From assembly GCA_005880695.1 (NCBI GenBank), contig VBGR01000048.1, forward strand, positions 23,770 to 87,769: DNA of 64,000 nt, in the 5' to 3' direction. Shown in pieces: positions 52,308 to 60,338 of the stretch (position 1 is its first letter; every line of letters begins with the position of its first letter). The stretch comes from Chloroflexota bacterium. GTDB lineage: Bacteria; Chloroflexota; Dormibacteria; Dormibacterales; Dormibacteraceae. Under the pieces are notes generated by a model, which did not search any database, was not told where the DNA came from, and saw nothing but the letters and a program-made list of their open reading frames with translations. Both the position numbers and the translations under genes were made by a program.

Positions 52308-53272
52308 CTGGCGGTGACCCGGGTGACGCCGTTGACGATGTTGACCGGCTCCTCGCCGTCGAGGATGCGGTTCAAGTTGGCGCCGACCACTTCCAGTAGG
52401 AAGGACTCGGCCTCGAAGGTGTTCCCGCCCACGTGCGGCGAGAGGAAGACGTTCTCCAGCGAGCGCAGCGGCGAGTCGGCCGGCAGCGGCTCGGTTTCGA
52501 ACACGTCCAGGCCGGCGCCGCCCAGCCTGCCTTCACGCAGCGCAGCCACAAGGGCCGCTTCGTCCACGATCGGCCCCCTGGCCGCGTTGATGAGGACGGC
52601 CGTTGGCTTCATCTTGGCAATGGCCTCGGCGTCGATCAGCCGCTCGGTGTCGACATCCAGAGGGGTGTGGATGCAGACCACGTCGCTCTGCCGGAGCAGC
52701 GTGTCGAGGTCGACCGGTTGTGTGCCGGGAACCTCACGCGGCAGGGCGTCCGTGAAGATGACGCGGGAGCCGAAACCTGTCAGCCGCCGCGCTACCGTGG
52801 CGCCCACGTTGCCGAGTCCGACGATCCCGACCGTGAGGTCGCCAAGCTGGTGGCCGGAATGCGTCCGGTCCCAGCCGCCTTTGCGGAGGTCTCGGTCCAG
52901 GAAGGCGGCGTGCCGGAGCAGGTTCAGGATCATCAGGATGGTCAGGTCGGCGACCGACTCCTTGTTGTAGCCGGCCGCATTCGCCACCGGGATTCCGTAC
53001 TCGGCGGCGGCCCGGTGATCGATGGTGTCGAAGCCGACCGCGGCCTGCTGAATCAGCTGGCAATTGCGCATGTTCTCCAGCACACGCCGATCGATGCGGT
53101 GCTTGTGCCGCTTGTCGGCGATCACCAGGTGCGCCTCGTGCACCGCCTTCAGGACCGCGTCCTGGCAAGGTGGCTCCGGCACCAGCTGCACGTCCACCTC
53201 GTGCCTGCCCTTGAAGAGACCGCGGACGGTCGCCTCGTCGAAAGGACTCAGGCAGGTCACGCGGGCGGGCAT
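52304..53272 (-). CDS. D-2-hydroxyacid dehydrogenase
   Basis: A 322-residue NAD-dependent dehydrogenase with VGIVGLGNVGATVARRL (Rossmann), catalytic Arg in NAARGP, Glu in VFETEP and His in LSPHVGGNT. It reduces or oxidises D-2-hydroxy acids, possibly glyoxylate or hydroxypyruvate. ATG 53272 heads the five-gene operon on the minus strand. The 168 bp upstream separate it from the cold-shock gene. Confidence 0.9.
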   Translation of the reverse strand: MPARVTCLSPFDEATVRGLFKGRHEVDVQLVPEPPCQDAVLKAVHEAHLVIADKRHKHRIDRRVLENMRNCQLIQQAAVGFDTIDHRAAAEYGIPVANAAGYNKESVADLTILMILNLLRHAAFLDRDLRKGGWDRTHSGHQLGDLTVGIVGLGNVGATVARRLTGFGSRVIFTDALPREVPGTQPVDLDTLLRQSDVVCIHTPLDVDTERLIDAEAIAKMKPTAVLINAARGPIVDEAALVAALREGRLGGAGLDVFETEPLPADSPLRSLENVFLSPHVGGNTFEAESFLLEVVGANLNRILDGEEPVNIVNGVTRVTAR

Positions 53273-53326
53273 GCGGGTGAGGCTACCAAACTTGCTTGCG
53301 GGCTCGCGGCGGGCCCGAGCCGGCTT

Positions 53327-53361
53327 TGCTAGAGTGGCCGTATCGCCCGGAAGTCGGGCGA
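53327..53361 (+). promoter_or_regulatory. extended -10 promoter and 5'-UTR hairpin of the cold-shock gene
   Basis: TGCTAGAGT (53327-53335) is an extended -10 box. A transcript from near 53342 would begin with the hairpin TCGCCCG / CGGGCGA (53343-53361), followed by about 80 bases of leader before the ATG. Long structured leaders are typical of cold-shock mRNAs. Confidence 0.4.
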
Positions 53362-53440
53362 CGGCCCGGCGCGGTCCAGATTCCTTCTCGTTTCCCGCGG
53401 CGTTCGCCTGATGTCAAGAGAAGGAAGCAAGGAGGCAGAC

Positions 53441-53644
53441 ATGCCAGCAGGGACCGTGAAGAAGGTCGTGGCCGACCGCGGCTTCGGCTTCATCGCCGCC
53501 GAGGACGGGAAGGAGTACTTCTTCCACCGAAGCGGGCTCGACGGGTCGCTCAACTTCGACTCGCTGAACGGCGGCGAAGCTGTGACTTTCGACGTCGAGC
53601 CGAGCCAGAAGGGCCCCCGAGCGACGCGCGTTCGCGCCGCTTAG
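53441..53644 (+). CDS. cold-shock protein (CspA family)
   Basis: A 67-residue single-stranded nucleic-acid-binding protein. RNP1 is present as GFGFIAAEDG, RNP2 as YFFHRS, and TVKKVVADRG opens the fold. CspA proteins melt RNA structure at low temperature. ATG 53441 follows AAGGAGG; the upstream frame to 53411 is not needed. A clear terminator follows. Confidence 0.95.
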   Translation: MPAGTVKKVVADRGFGFIAAEDGKEYFFHRSGLDGSLNFDSLNGGEAVTFDVEPSQKGPRATRVRAA

Positions 53645-53665
53645 GCTGCTCCAGCCGGGAAGACA

Positions 53666-53696
53666 AACCCCGCTGGATGACTGGCGGGGTTTTACT
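53666..53696 (+). terminator. intrinsic terminator after the cold-shock gene
   Basis: AACCCCGC (53666-53673) pairs with GCGGGGTT (53684-53691), ten-base loop, followed by TTACTTTG. It lies 22 bases past the stop and eight bases before the start of the DsbA-like gene, which therefore needs its own promoter or readthrough. Confidence 0.85.
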
Positions 53697-53704
53697 TTGT
53701 GCGC

Positions 53705-54322
53705 ATGGCGACCGCACCCGCCGAGCTGCTGATCTACTCGGACTACGTCTGACCCTTCTGCTACATCGACTCCGTGGGAGTCGACCGGCTGGTTGAAGAA
53801 GGCCTCGCCCAGGTGACCTGGCTGCCCTTCGAGCTGCACCCGGACATACCACCGGAAGGAATCTCGCGGGACGAATACTTCGGCCCGAACTGGCGGAGCC
53901 GAGGCGACGGCGTGCGGGTGATGGCGGCCGAGCTCGGCCTCACGATGAAGACGCGCGACCGGCTGATCAACACCCGCAAGGCTCTCGCAACCGCGGAATT
54001 CGGGCGCGAGAACGGCAAGTTCGAACAGGTCCACCGGGCGCTCTTCGAAGCGCACTGGCAAGGCACCGCCAAGCTCGAGGAAGTAGCTGACCTGACACGG
54101 ATCGCCGCTGCCCAGGGCCTTGACGCCACCGAGTTGGAGCGCGCGCTGGACGAAGGTCGCTACGAGGAAGTTATCGACGCCAACCGGCGGGAGGCGATGC
54201 AGGTCGGCATCAACGCCATTCCCGCCCACATCTTCGGCATGCGCTACCTCGTGGTCGGCGCGCATCCCTACGAGCTCCTGAAGCAGGTCGCCGAGAAGGT
54301 CAGGGACGCGCAGCCGACTTAA
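53705..54322 (+). CDS. DsbA/FrnE-family oxidoreductase, apparent selenoprotein (in-frame UGA)
   Basis: A 205-residue FrnE-like thioredoxin-fold protein if UGA at 53750-53752 is read as selenocysteine. The N-terminus reads ELLIYSDYV-U-PFCYID, matching the family C-P-W/F-C active site exactly with U (residue 16) at the first Cys. The rest is intact and family-like to the end (INAIPAHIFGMRYLVVGAHPYELL, with the cis-Pro loop). From 53766 to 53784 a perfect 8-bp hairpin with loop GTG begins 13 bases after UGA and puts a G first in the loop 21 bases after UGA, fitting bacterial SECIS rules. The alternative is a recent nonsense mutation; the GTG 53774 start would lack the active site. The ATG has no clear ribosome-binding site. 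Confidence 0.7.
53766..53784 (+). promoter_or_regulatory. candidate bacterial SECIS hairpin
   Basis: TCGACTCC (53766-53773) pairs without mismatch to GGAGTCGA (53777-53784) across a GTG loop. Spacing from the UGA to the loop is 21 nt and the loop starts with G, as required for SelB recognition in known bacterial SECIS elements. It lies in the coding region directly after UGA, as is normal in bacteria. Confidence 0.6.
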
Positions 54323-54531
54323 GGAGACTCGTCGCGGTACTGCCGCTCGCCCGTCTTTGGGTCTTCGAATACGCGCACCCGCTTGCCGGTGGTGGGGTCG
54401 TTGAAAACCTCGTTGGTCGGCTTCAGGTCGCCGCCGCGACTGCCGCGATAGCGCTTGTCGACCAAGAACCAGCTGATCAGCGCGATAGCGATCACGCCGA
54501 TCGCGAAGCCGGCGTTGACCAGCAGGTTCAG
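54319..54531 (-). CDS. small single-pass membrane protein
   Basis: A 70-residue frame that has one transmembrane helix (residues 3-24, NLLVNAGFAIGVIAIALISW) and a basic/acidic tail with a repeated FNDPTTGKRVRVFEDPKTG-like pattern (F-x-D-P-x-T-G-x-R) that may bind a partner. There is no ATG, GTG or TTG before the helix in this frame; CTG 54531 sits in a CTGA overlap with the YbjQ stop and is the only sensible start. Its stop TAA shares bases with the stop of the DsbA-like gene on the other strand. No family is recognised. Confidence 0.65.
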   Translation of the reverse strand: MNLLVNAGFAIGVIAIALISWFLVDKRYRGSRGGDLKPTNEVFNDPTTGKRVRVFEDPKTGERQYRDESP

Positions 54532-54872
54532 GTTGATCGAACCGGCTCCACGATCGCGGCCGTGCCGTAGGCGACCACCTCAGTCATTGTCTGGCCCATC
54601 TCGGAGGAGTCAAAGCGCATCATGACCACCGCGTTGGCGCCCATCGCGCGGGCGTTCTGCACCATCCGGTCGACAGCGTGCCGGCGAGTGTCCTCGACGA
54701 GCCTGGTGTACTCCACGATCTCGCCTCCGCCCAGCGCGCGCAGGCCGGCCATGATGTTGCCGCCCAGGCCCCTGGAGCGGACCACGACGCCGAAGACCTG
54801 GCCAAGGGCCTGCTTCACCTCGTAGCCGGCGGGCCGTTCGGTAGTCGTGACCAGCACCGGCATCTCGCTCAT
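54528..54872 (-). CDS. YbjQ/UPF0145 family protein
   Basis: A 114-residue YbjQ-like protein (VLVTTERPAGYEVKQALGQVFGVVVRSRGL at the start, in two motifs; then AMGANAVVMMRFDSSEMG), a pentameric-type fold sometimes described as heavy-metal-binding or dodecin-like. Function is not established. ATG 54872 overlaps the aminotransferase stop (ATGA). Confidence 0.88.
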   Translation of the reverse strand: MSEMPVLVTTTERPAGYEVKQALGQVFGVVVRSRGLGGNIMAGLRALGGGEIVEYTRLVEDTRRHAVDRMVQNARAMGANAVVMMRFDSSEMGQTMTEVVAYGTAAIVEPVRST

Positions 54873-56188
54873 CGGGTGCTCACCGCCACTTGCCGGTCGG
54901 CCGCCTCCACGCCCGCCTCGATCGCGTCGAGGCCTTCGTCGAGCTCATCCTCGCTGATCGTGAGAGGCGGCGCGATGATGACCAGGTTCCAGCGGAAAGC
55001 CGGCCGGACACCCCGCGACCAGACCGCTTTGACGACCTCCGCCATGGCCTCCGATCGGACCTCCTGGCGCTGAGGGCTCAGGGGTTCCCGCGTTTCCCGG
55101 TTCTTGACGAGCTCGATGGCCGCCAGCAGGCCCAGGCCGCGCACCTCGCCAACGGCCGGGTGCCTGGCCTCGATGTCCTTCAGGCGCCCCTGCAGCCGCT
55201 CGCCGAGGCGGGCGGCCCGCGCGGCCAGCTCCTCCTCCAGGTAGACCTCCAAGGTGGCCACGCCGGCCGCACAGGCGAGAGGATGCGCCGCGTAGGTCAG
55301 GCCGGAGCCGAGGTAATGGTCCTCGAAATGCGCCGCTACCTTGTCGGAGACGACCGCGGCGCCAAGGGGGACGTAGCCCGAGGTGATGCCCTTGGCCAGC
55401 GTCATCAGGTCCGGCACCACGCCCCAGTGCTCGGAGGCGAACATCTTGCCGGTCCGGCAGAAGCCGGTGATCACCTCGTCGAAGATGAGCAGGATCCCGA
55501 ACCTGTCGCAGAGATCGCGCAGGCGACGGAGGTAGCCGGCGGGCGGCACCACGATGCCGCTGTAGCCGGTGATCGGCTCGACCAGGATGGCCGCCACCGT
55601 CTCGGGTCCCTCGCCCAGGACTGTCGCCTCCACCGCGTCCGCGCAGGCCAGCGTGCAGCTTTCGGCCTGGGTGCAGAACGGGCAGCGGTAGCGGTACGGG
55701 TCGAGAGTCTTCACGAAGCCCGCCGGCAGGTGCGGCTCGGAGAAGACGCGCCGGTTGTCGCCGGTGGCCGCCATCGCGCCGTAAGTGGCCCCGTGGTAGC
55801 TCTGGTAGCGAGAGACGATCTTCTGGCGGCCTGTCGCCTGGCGTGCCATCCGGATCGCGTGCTCGTTCGCCTCGGTCCCGCCATTTGTGAAGAAGATCTG
55901 GTTCAGGTCGCCTGGCGCGAGCTCCGCGAGCAGCTCGCTGAGCTGGCTGGCCGGCGGGCTCGTGTGGTCGGGGGCGATCACGGGCAGCTTCTCGGCCTGT
56001 CGCTGGATGGCCTCGACCACCTTGGGATGTCCGTGCCCGACATTGACGTAGGCGAGCTGCGCGCACATGTCCAGCCAGCGATTCCCGTCTGTGTCCCAGA
56101 AATAGCTGCCCTTGGCGTGCGAAACCGAGAGCGGGGCGATCTTGCCCTGAACCGCCCACGGGTAGAGACGCCGGTCGGGCCTGGCCAC
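54869..56188 (-). CDS. class-III aminotransferase
   Basis: A 439-residue PLP enzyme. The PLP Lys lies in [14 protein letters not shown], the cofactor Asp in [13 protein letters not shown], and [10 protein letters not shown] is the phosphate-binding area. It is of the omega-amino-acid:pyruvate or taurine/beta-alanine aminotransferase type. GTG 56188 heads a three-gene minus operon (aminotransferase, YbjQ, small membrane protein). It is divergent from the PaaK-like gene with 23 bp between starts, so their promoters must overlap with coding DNA or be shared. Confidence 0.88.
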   Translation of the reverse strand: MARPDRRLYPWAVQGKIAPLSVSHAKGSYFWDTDGNRWLDMCAQLAYVNVGHGHPKVVEAIQRQAEKLPVIAPDHTSPPASQLSELLAELAPGDLNQIFFTNGGTEANEHAIRMARQATGRQKIVSRYQSYHGATYGAMAATGDNRRVFSEPHLPAGFVKTLDPYRYRCPFCTQAESCTLACADAVEATVLGEGPETVAAILVEPITGYSGIVVPPAGYLRRLRDLCDRFGILLIFDEVITGFCRTGKMFASEHWGVVPDLMTLAKGITSGYVPLGAAVVSDKVAAHFEDHYLGSGLTYAAHPLACAAGVATLEVYLEEELAARAARLGERLQGRLKDIEARHPAVGEVRGLGLLAAIELVKNRETREPLSPQRQEVRSEAMAEVVKAVWSRGVRPAFRWNLVIIAPPLTISEDELDEGLDAIEAGVEAADRQVAVSTR

Positions 56189-56211
56189 GAGGCGATGATA
56201 ATGGTGCCGCG

Positions 56212-57450
56212 ATGGCGGTCCTGCAGGACACCTCCCTCCAGCGCTTGAACGCGCTCGTCGACTGGCTCAGGGATCGAGTTCCTTTCTATCGAGAGCGTCT
56301 ACCCGACGCGCGCCTCAAGAATCTGGAGGAGATTGCCGGTCTTCCCTTCACCGTCAAGGACGATTTCCGGACCAACTACCCGTTCGGGCTTTTCGCAGTG
56401 CCGCTGGGCGAGATCGTGCGCCTCCACATGTCGAGCGGGACCACCGGCAAGCCGGTCGTGACCGGTTACACGCGGAGCGACCTCGAGGTCTGGGCCGACT
56501 GCATGGAGCGCGTCCTGCTGGCAGCCGACGTCAAGCCCGACGACGTGGTCCAGAACGCTTATGGCTACGGCCTTTTCACCGGCGGGCTGGGCTTCCACAT
56601 CGGGGCCGAGCGCATCGGCTGCACGGTGGTGCCGACCAGCTCCGGCGTGACCGCCCGGCAGGTGATGCTGATGCAGGACCTAGGCACGACCATCCTGGCC
56701 TGCACGCCCTCCTATGCGCTGGTCCTGGCCGAGGCGCTAGGCGAGCTGGACGTGCGGCGGGAGCTGAAGCTCCGGGCCGGCTTCTTCGGCGCCGAACCCT
56801 GGACCGACGGCATGCGCGGCCAGATCGAGTCCGGGCTCGGACTGGAGGCTTTCGACATCTACGGACTGACGGAGCTGGGCGGGCCCGGCGTGGCCGTTGA
56901 GTGTCACCAGCACGACGGGCTCCACATCTTCGAAGACCACTTCTTCGCGGAGACGGTCGACCCCGACACCGGGAAGCCGGTCGCGCGCGGCAAGGAGGGC
57001 GAGCTCGTCCTGACGAGCCTGACCCGGCGGGGGACGCCAGTCCTCCGCTATCGCACCCGGGACCTGACCATCCTCTCGGACGGGCCGTGCAAGTGCGGCA
57101 ACCCGTTCGTGCGGATGCTGAAGGTCCGCGGCCGGACCGACGACATGCTGAAGGTGCGCGGCGTCAACATCTTCCCGAGCCAGGTCGAGGAGCTGCTGCT
57201 CTCGGTGCCTGGCCTGACAGGCAACTACCAGCTCGTTGTCGACCGTACCGAGCAGAAGCACGACGAGATGCAGGTGCTGGTGGAAGCGAAGGAAGGCAGC
57301 GGCCACGACAGGCTGGCCGAGGCGGCCAGGGGCCGGATCAAGGAGATGGTCGGGCTGACTGTCGAGGTGACAGTTCTTTCGCCGGGGGTCCTGCCGCGCA
57401 CCGAAGGTAAGGCGCGGCGAGTCATCGACCGGCGCGAGCTCGATGGCTGA
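56212..57450 (+). CDS. phenylacetate-CoA ligase-like AMP-forming enzyme
   Basis: A 412-residue PaaK-family ligase. HMSSGTTGKPVVTGYT is the ATP loop (about 75-90), YGLTELGGPGVAVEC the AMP-binding A5 motif, and RTRDLTIL plus KVRGVNIFPSQVEE the hinge region with its Lys. It activates phenylacetate or a related aryl acid with CoA. The next gene, an enoyl-CoA hydratase, overlaps by eight bases and fits an aromatic degradation pathway, but the ring-oxygenase genes are not in this window. Confidence 0.88.
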   Translation: MAVLQDTSLQRLNALVDWLRDRVPFYRERLPDARLKNLEEIAGLPFTVKDDFRTNYPFGLFAVPLGEIVRLHMSSGTTGKPVVTGYTRSDLEVWADCMERVLLAADVKPDDVVQNAYGYGLFTGGLGFHIGAERIGCTVVPTSSGVTARQVMLMQDLGTTILACTPSYALVLAEALGELDVRRELKLRAGFFGAEPWTDGMRGQIESGLGLEAFDIYGLTELGGPGVAVECHQHDGLHIFEDHFFAETVDPDTGKPVARGKEGELVLTSLTRRGTPVLRYRTRDLTILSDGPCKCGNPFVRMLKVRGRTDDMLKVRGVNIFPSQVEELLLSVPGLTGNYQLVVDRTEQKHDEMQVLVEAKEGSGHDRLAEAARGRIKEMVGLTVEVTVLSPGVLPRTEGKARRVIDRRELDG

Positions 57451-58216
57451 CCTGCGCCTGGAGACCGTCGACTGCCAGCTGGAGGGCCGCGCCGGCCGGA
57501 TCGTCTTCAACCGACCGGACAAGCTCAACGCGGAGAGCGTGCAGTGGCTGGCCGACTTCGCCCAGGCGGTCGAGACGATGGAGGCCGACGACCGCGCCAA
57601 GGTGGTCTTGATCACCGGCCGGGGGACCTCCTTTTCGACCGGCATCGACCTCAGCGAGTTGGGCGCAGGCTTGATTCAGCGCGAGTGGTTCGAGACCTGG
57701 GAGCGCACCCTGCGGCGCCTCGAGACGATGGCCAAGCCGGTCATCGCGGGCATCCACGGCTACTGCATCGGCGGTGGGTTCCAGATCGCCCTGGCCTGCG
57801 ATCTCCGGGTCTGCGCTATGGATGCCCAGATCGGACTGCCGGCCGTCAAGGAGTGCCTGATCCCGGGACTCGGGGTCTGGCGGCTGCCGCGGTACGTCGG
57901 ACTCGGGGTCGCCAAGCGGCTGATCCTGAACGGTGACCTGGTCTCGGCGGAAGAAGCCTGGCGGACAGGCATGGTCGACTACCTGGTGCCCCCGGACGGC
58001 TTGGAGCCGAAGCTGCTCGGAATGGCGGAGCAGTTCACGCACGTGTCGATGTCCAGCTACCGGGAGAGCAAGCGGTTCCTCAACTCGGCTTTCGACGTCG
58101 ACCAGCCGACGGTCCTGGCGGCCTACCTGGACGCCCAGGAGAGCTGCCTGCGCTCACCCGACCACCAAGAGGCGATGGCCGCCTGGCGGGAGCGCCGCGA
58201 GCCGAACTTCGACTAG
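57443..58216 (+). CDS. enoyl-CoA hydratase/isomerase family protein
   Basis: A 257-residue crotonase-fold protein. GRGTSFSTGIDLSELG and GYCIGGGFQIALACDLR are the oxyanion-hole motifs. The residue aligned with the first catalytic Glu is in PAVKECLIPGLG; it resembles PaaG/PaaF-type or dihydroxynaphthoyl-type members. ATG 57443 overlaps the ligase stop. Hydratase, isomerase or hydrolase activity cannot be separated from sequence. Confidence 0.87.
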   Translation: MADLRLETVDCQLEGRAGRIVFNRPDKLNAESVQWLADFAQAVETMEADDRAKVVLITGRGTSFSTGIDLSELGAGLIQREWFETWERTLRRLETMAKPVIAGIHGYCIGGGFQIALACDLRVCAMDAQIGLPAVKECLIPGLGVWRLPRYVGLGVAKRLILNGDLVSAEEAWRTGMVDYLVPPDGLEPKLLGMAEQFTHVSMSSYRESKRFLNSAFDVDQPTVLAAYLDAQESCLRSPDHQEAMAAWRERREPNFD

Positions 58217-58225
58217 CTGGGTCGA

Positions 58226-58834
58226 CTAGACCGCGACCGCGAGAGGCAATCCCCGGCGGGGTGCCAGGACCTCGTCGATCAGCCCGTACTCCTTCGCCTC
58301 CTGAGCGGTCATGAAGTAGTCCCGGTCCATGTCCTTCTTGACGCGCTCGTAAGACTGGCCCGAGTGGTGGGCGAGGATGCGCGTCACCCGTTCGGTGACG
58401 GCCAGCGTCTCGCGAAGCTGGATCTCCATGTCGGATGGCGCGCCCCGCATGCCGGCCGTGCCCTGGTGGATCATCACCCGGGCGCTGGGCAGCGCCAGCC
58501 GTTTGCCGCGCGCGCCTCCGGCCAGGATCATCGCGGCCGCCGACATGCCCATCCCGACGCAGATGGTCGCCACCTCGGGCCGGATGTGCTGCATGACGTC
58601 GTAGATCGCCATGCCGGCATAGGCAACCCCGCCCGGGGAGTTGATGTAGAGCTGGATGTCCTTGGCCGGCCCGTTGGCCTCCAGCAGGAGAAGCTGGCTG
58701 ATCACCAGGTTGGCGACCTGGTCGTCGATCTCGGTCCCGAGGAAGATGATCCGGTCGCGCAGCAGCCGCGAGTAGATGTCGAAGGCGCGCTCGCCGCGCG
58801 TGCTCTCCTCGAGGACCATGGGAACAAAGCTCAT
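58226..58834 (-). CDS. clpP: ATP-dependent Clp protease proteolytic subunit, atypical
   Basis: A 202-residue ClpP. Ser is in [13 protein letters not shown], His in [10 protein letters not shown], and Asp in MDRDYFM. The sequence around Ser differs from the usual G-Q-A-A-S-M-G-A, so this may be a secondary paralog. The ATG at 58834 has GGGAGGTG seven bases upstream. ClpP forms a barrel with ClpX or ClpC ATPases. The regulator gene upstream ends five bases before the start, so both are on one transcript. Confidence 0.92.
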   Translation of the reverse strand: MSFVPMVLEESTRGERAFDIYSRLLRDRIIFLGTEIDDQVANLVISQLLLLEANGPAKDIQLYINSPGGVAYAGMAIYDVMQHIRPEVATICVGMGMSAAAMILAGGARGKRLALPSARVMIHQGTAGMRGAPSDMEIQLRETLAVTERVTRILAHHSGQSYERVKKDMDRDYFMTAQEAKEYGLIDEVLAPRRGLPLAVAV

Positions 58835-58839
58835 CTCGG

Positions 58840-59259
58840 TCACCTCCCAGGCGCCTGAAAACCGATCCGGCGCTGCTGCGGCACCGCTTGCCGCATCAGC
58901 AGGTAAGAGCTGAACTCCGCGACCGTCCGCAGCGCCACCGGGTCCAGAACCGTGGCCGCCAGCCGCAGCTGCTGGTGGGGATCCGCGGGCAGGCCCGCCA
59001 TCTCCATCCCGTCCAGCCCGGCCGCCAGCTCCCGGTAGATCGTGGCGACGGCCACGCCAAGCGTCGTGGCGACTTTGGCGAGACGTTCGATAGACATCTC
59101 CTTGCGTCCTCGCTCGACCTCGGAGAGAAACCCGGGGGAGATGCCGGCCGCCTCGGCGGCTTCCGCCAGGGTCCGGCCTGACTCCTCGCGGCGGCGGCGC
59201 AGGATGGCGCCCAGCATGGCCAGAACCAGCTCCGGCGTTTCGCTGTGAGCAGATGCCAT
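58840..59259 (-). CDS. XRE-family regulator, ClgR-like
   Basis: A 139-residue helix-turn-helix protein. The HTH is at about residues 18-75 ([43 protein letters not shown] in pieces), followed by a C-terminal dimer or effector part. ClgR in actinomycetes is a small XRE protein that activates clpP, clpC and its own gene and is degraded by Clp. Direct linkage to clpP here supports the same role. Confidence 0.85.
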   Translation of the reverse strand: MASAHSETPELVLAMLGAILRRRREESGRTLAEAAEAAGISPGFLSEVERGRKEMSIERLAKVATTLGVAVATIYRELAAGLDGMEMAGLPADPHQQLRLAATVLDPVALRTVAEFSSYLLMRQAVPQQRRIGFQAPGR

Positions 59260-59324
59260 CGCTCAAAGCATAATAACGCAAGCCTCAGGTGAGTAGAAGT
59301 CGAGGGGTCGTGCGTTGAAGAGAA

Positions 59325-60251
59325 GTGGGGCAATCGCCAGAGCATGCCGGCGAGGAGCCGGTGCTGTACTCGATTCCAGGTACCCGGCTGGCCACTCTGC
59401 AGCGTCGCGTCGTCCGGCAGATCGTGGCGACAAAGGTGCCCAACCGGCGGATCTCGGCCGCGCAGCGCGACCGCCTGGTGGCGCGCGTCGTCAAAGAGCA
59501 GGTCCGGCTGCTGGAAGAGCGGGACGAGCGCCACCGCGCCATCCGCGACCGCATCCTCTGCGTCCTGGAGGACGGGTCGCTCCGGGTCGCCTTCCAGCCG
59601 ATCGTCGACCTGGTCGACGGCAGCGTGGTGGGCGTCGAGGCTCTGGCCAGGTTCCGGACCGAGCCGGTCCGTTCGCCTGCCCAGTGGTTCGCAGAGGCGC
59701 GCACGGTCGGGCTTGGTCGCGAGCTGGAGCTGGCGGCGCTGCGGGCCGCGGTCGCGCAGCTCCGGCGGCTACCGAGCCAGATGTTCATGTCGATCAACGT
59801 CTCGCCCAAGCTGCTGACCCGGCCGACGCTCTGGACCCTGCTCGGCGAAGTCAGCCCCGAAAGGCTCGTGCTCGAGATCACGGAGCACTCGCGGATCGCT
59901 GAATACGGCCGCGTGCGCGAGGTCGTCGACAGCCTCCGGACCCTCGGCGCTCGCCTGGCGATCGACGATGTCGGCGCCGGCTTCGCCAGCCTCAAGCACG
60001 TGCTCGTGCTGGAACCGGACCTGATGAAGCTGGACATCTCGCTGACCCGCGATCTGCATCTCGACCCGGCCCGCCAGCTGCTCGTCGCCTCGATCGCCAG
60101 CTTCGCGAGCGAGATGAGCGCGGCGGTGGTGGCCGAAGGCGTCGAGACTCCTGAGGAGTTGAAGACGCTCGGTGGGCTGGGCGTCCGCTACGGCCAGGGC
60201 TACCTCTTCGGGCGGCCGGCCTCCCTGGCCCGCGCGACGCGCAGCGCTTGA
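59325..60251 (+). CDS. EAL-domain c-di-GMP phosphodiesterase
   Basis: A 308-residue protein: about 85 residues of basic helical N-terminus (no membrane span) and an EAL domain. All catalytic residues are visible: Gln in FQPIVD, Glu in VEALAR, Asn in SINVS, Glu in LEITEH, the Asp pair in IDDVGAGFASL, Lys in LMKLD, Glu in AEGVET, Gln in YGQGYLFG. It should cleave c-di-GMP and so oppose the PilZ receptor's signal. Start GTG 59325 (no strong ribosome-binding site). It is divergent from the clgR-like gene. Confidence 0.9.
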   Translation: MGQSPEHAGEEPVLYSIPGTRLATLQRRVVRQIVATKVPNRRISAAQRDRLVARVVKEQVRLLEERDERHRAIRDRILCVLEDGSLRVAFQPIVDLVDGSVVGVEALARFRTEPVRSPAQWFAEARTVGLGRELELAALRAAVAQLRRLPSQMFMSINVSPKLLTRPTLWTLLGEVSPERLVLEITEHSRIAEYGRVREVVDSLRTLGARLAIDDVGAGFASLKHVLVLEPDLMKLDISLTRDLHLDPARQLLVASIASFASEMSAAVVAEGVETPEELKTLGGLGVRYGQGYLFGRPASLARATRSA

Positions 60252-60338
60252 ACGCCGCCTGCTGATGCTTTCCGCACGCTTGGCGTCAACGGGATCCAAT
60301 TTTGGGTCGGAATCCGCGGCTTTGGGCCCATCCGTGCG

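Noticed and set aside
53774..54322. Start of the DsbA-like protein at GTG 53774, downstream of the UGA
   Set aside because: It would remove the first strand and the CxxC active site, and family homology clearly begins upstream of the UGA.
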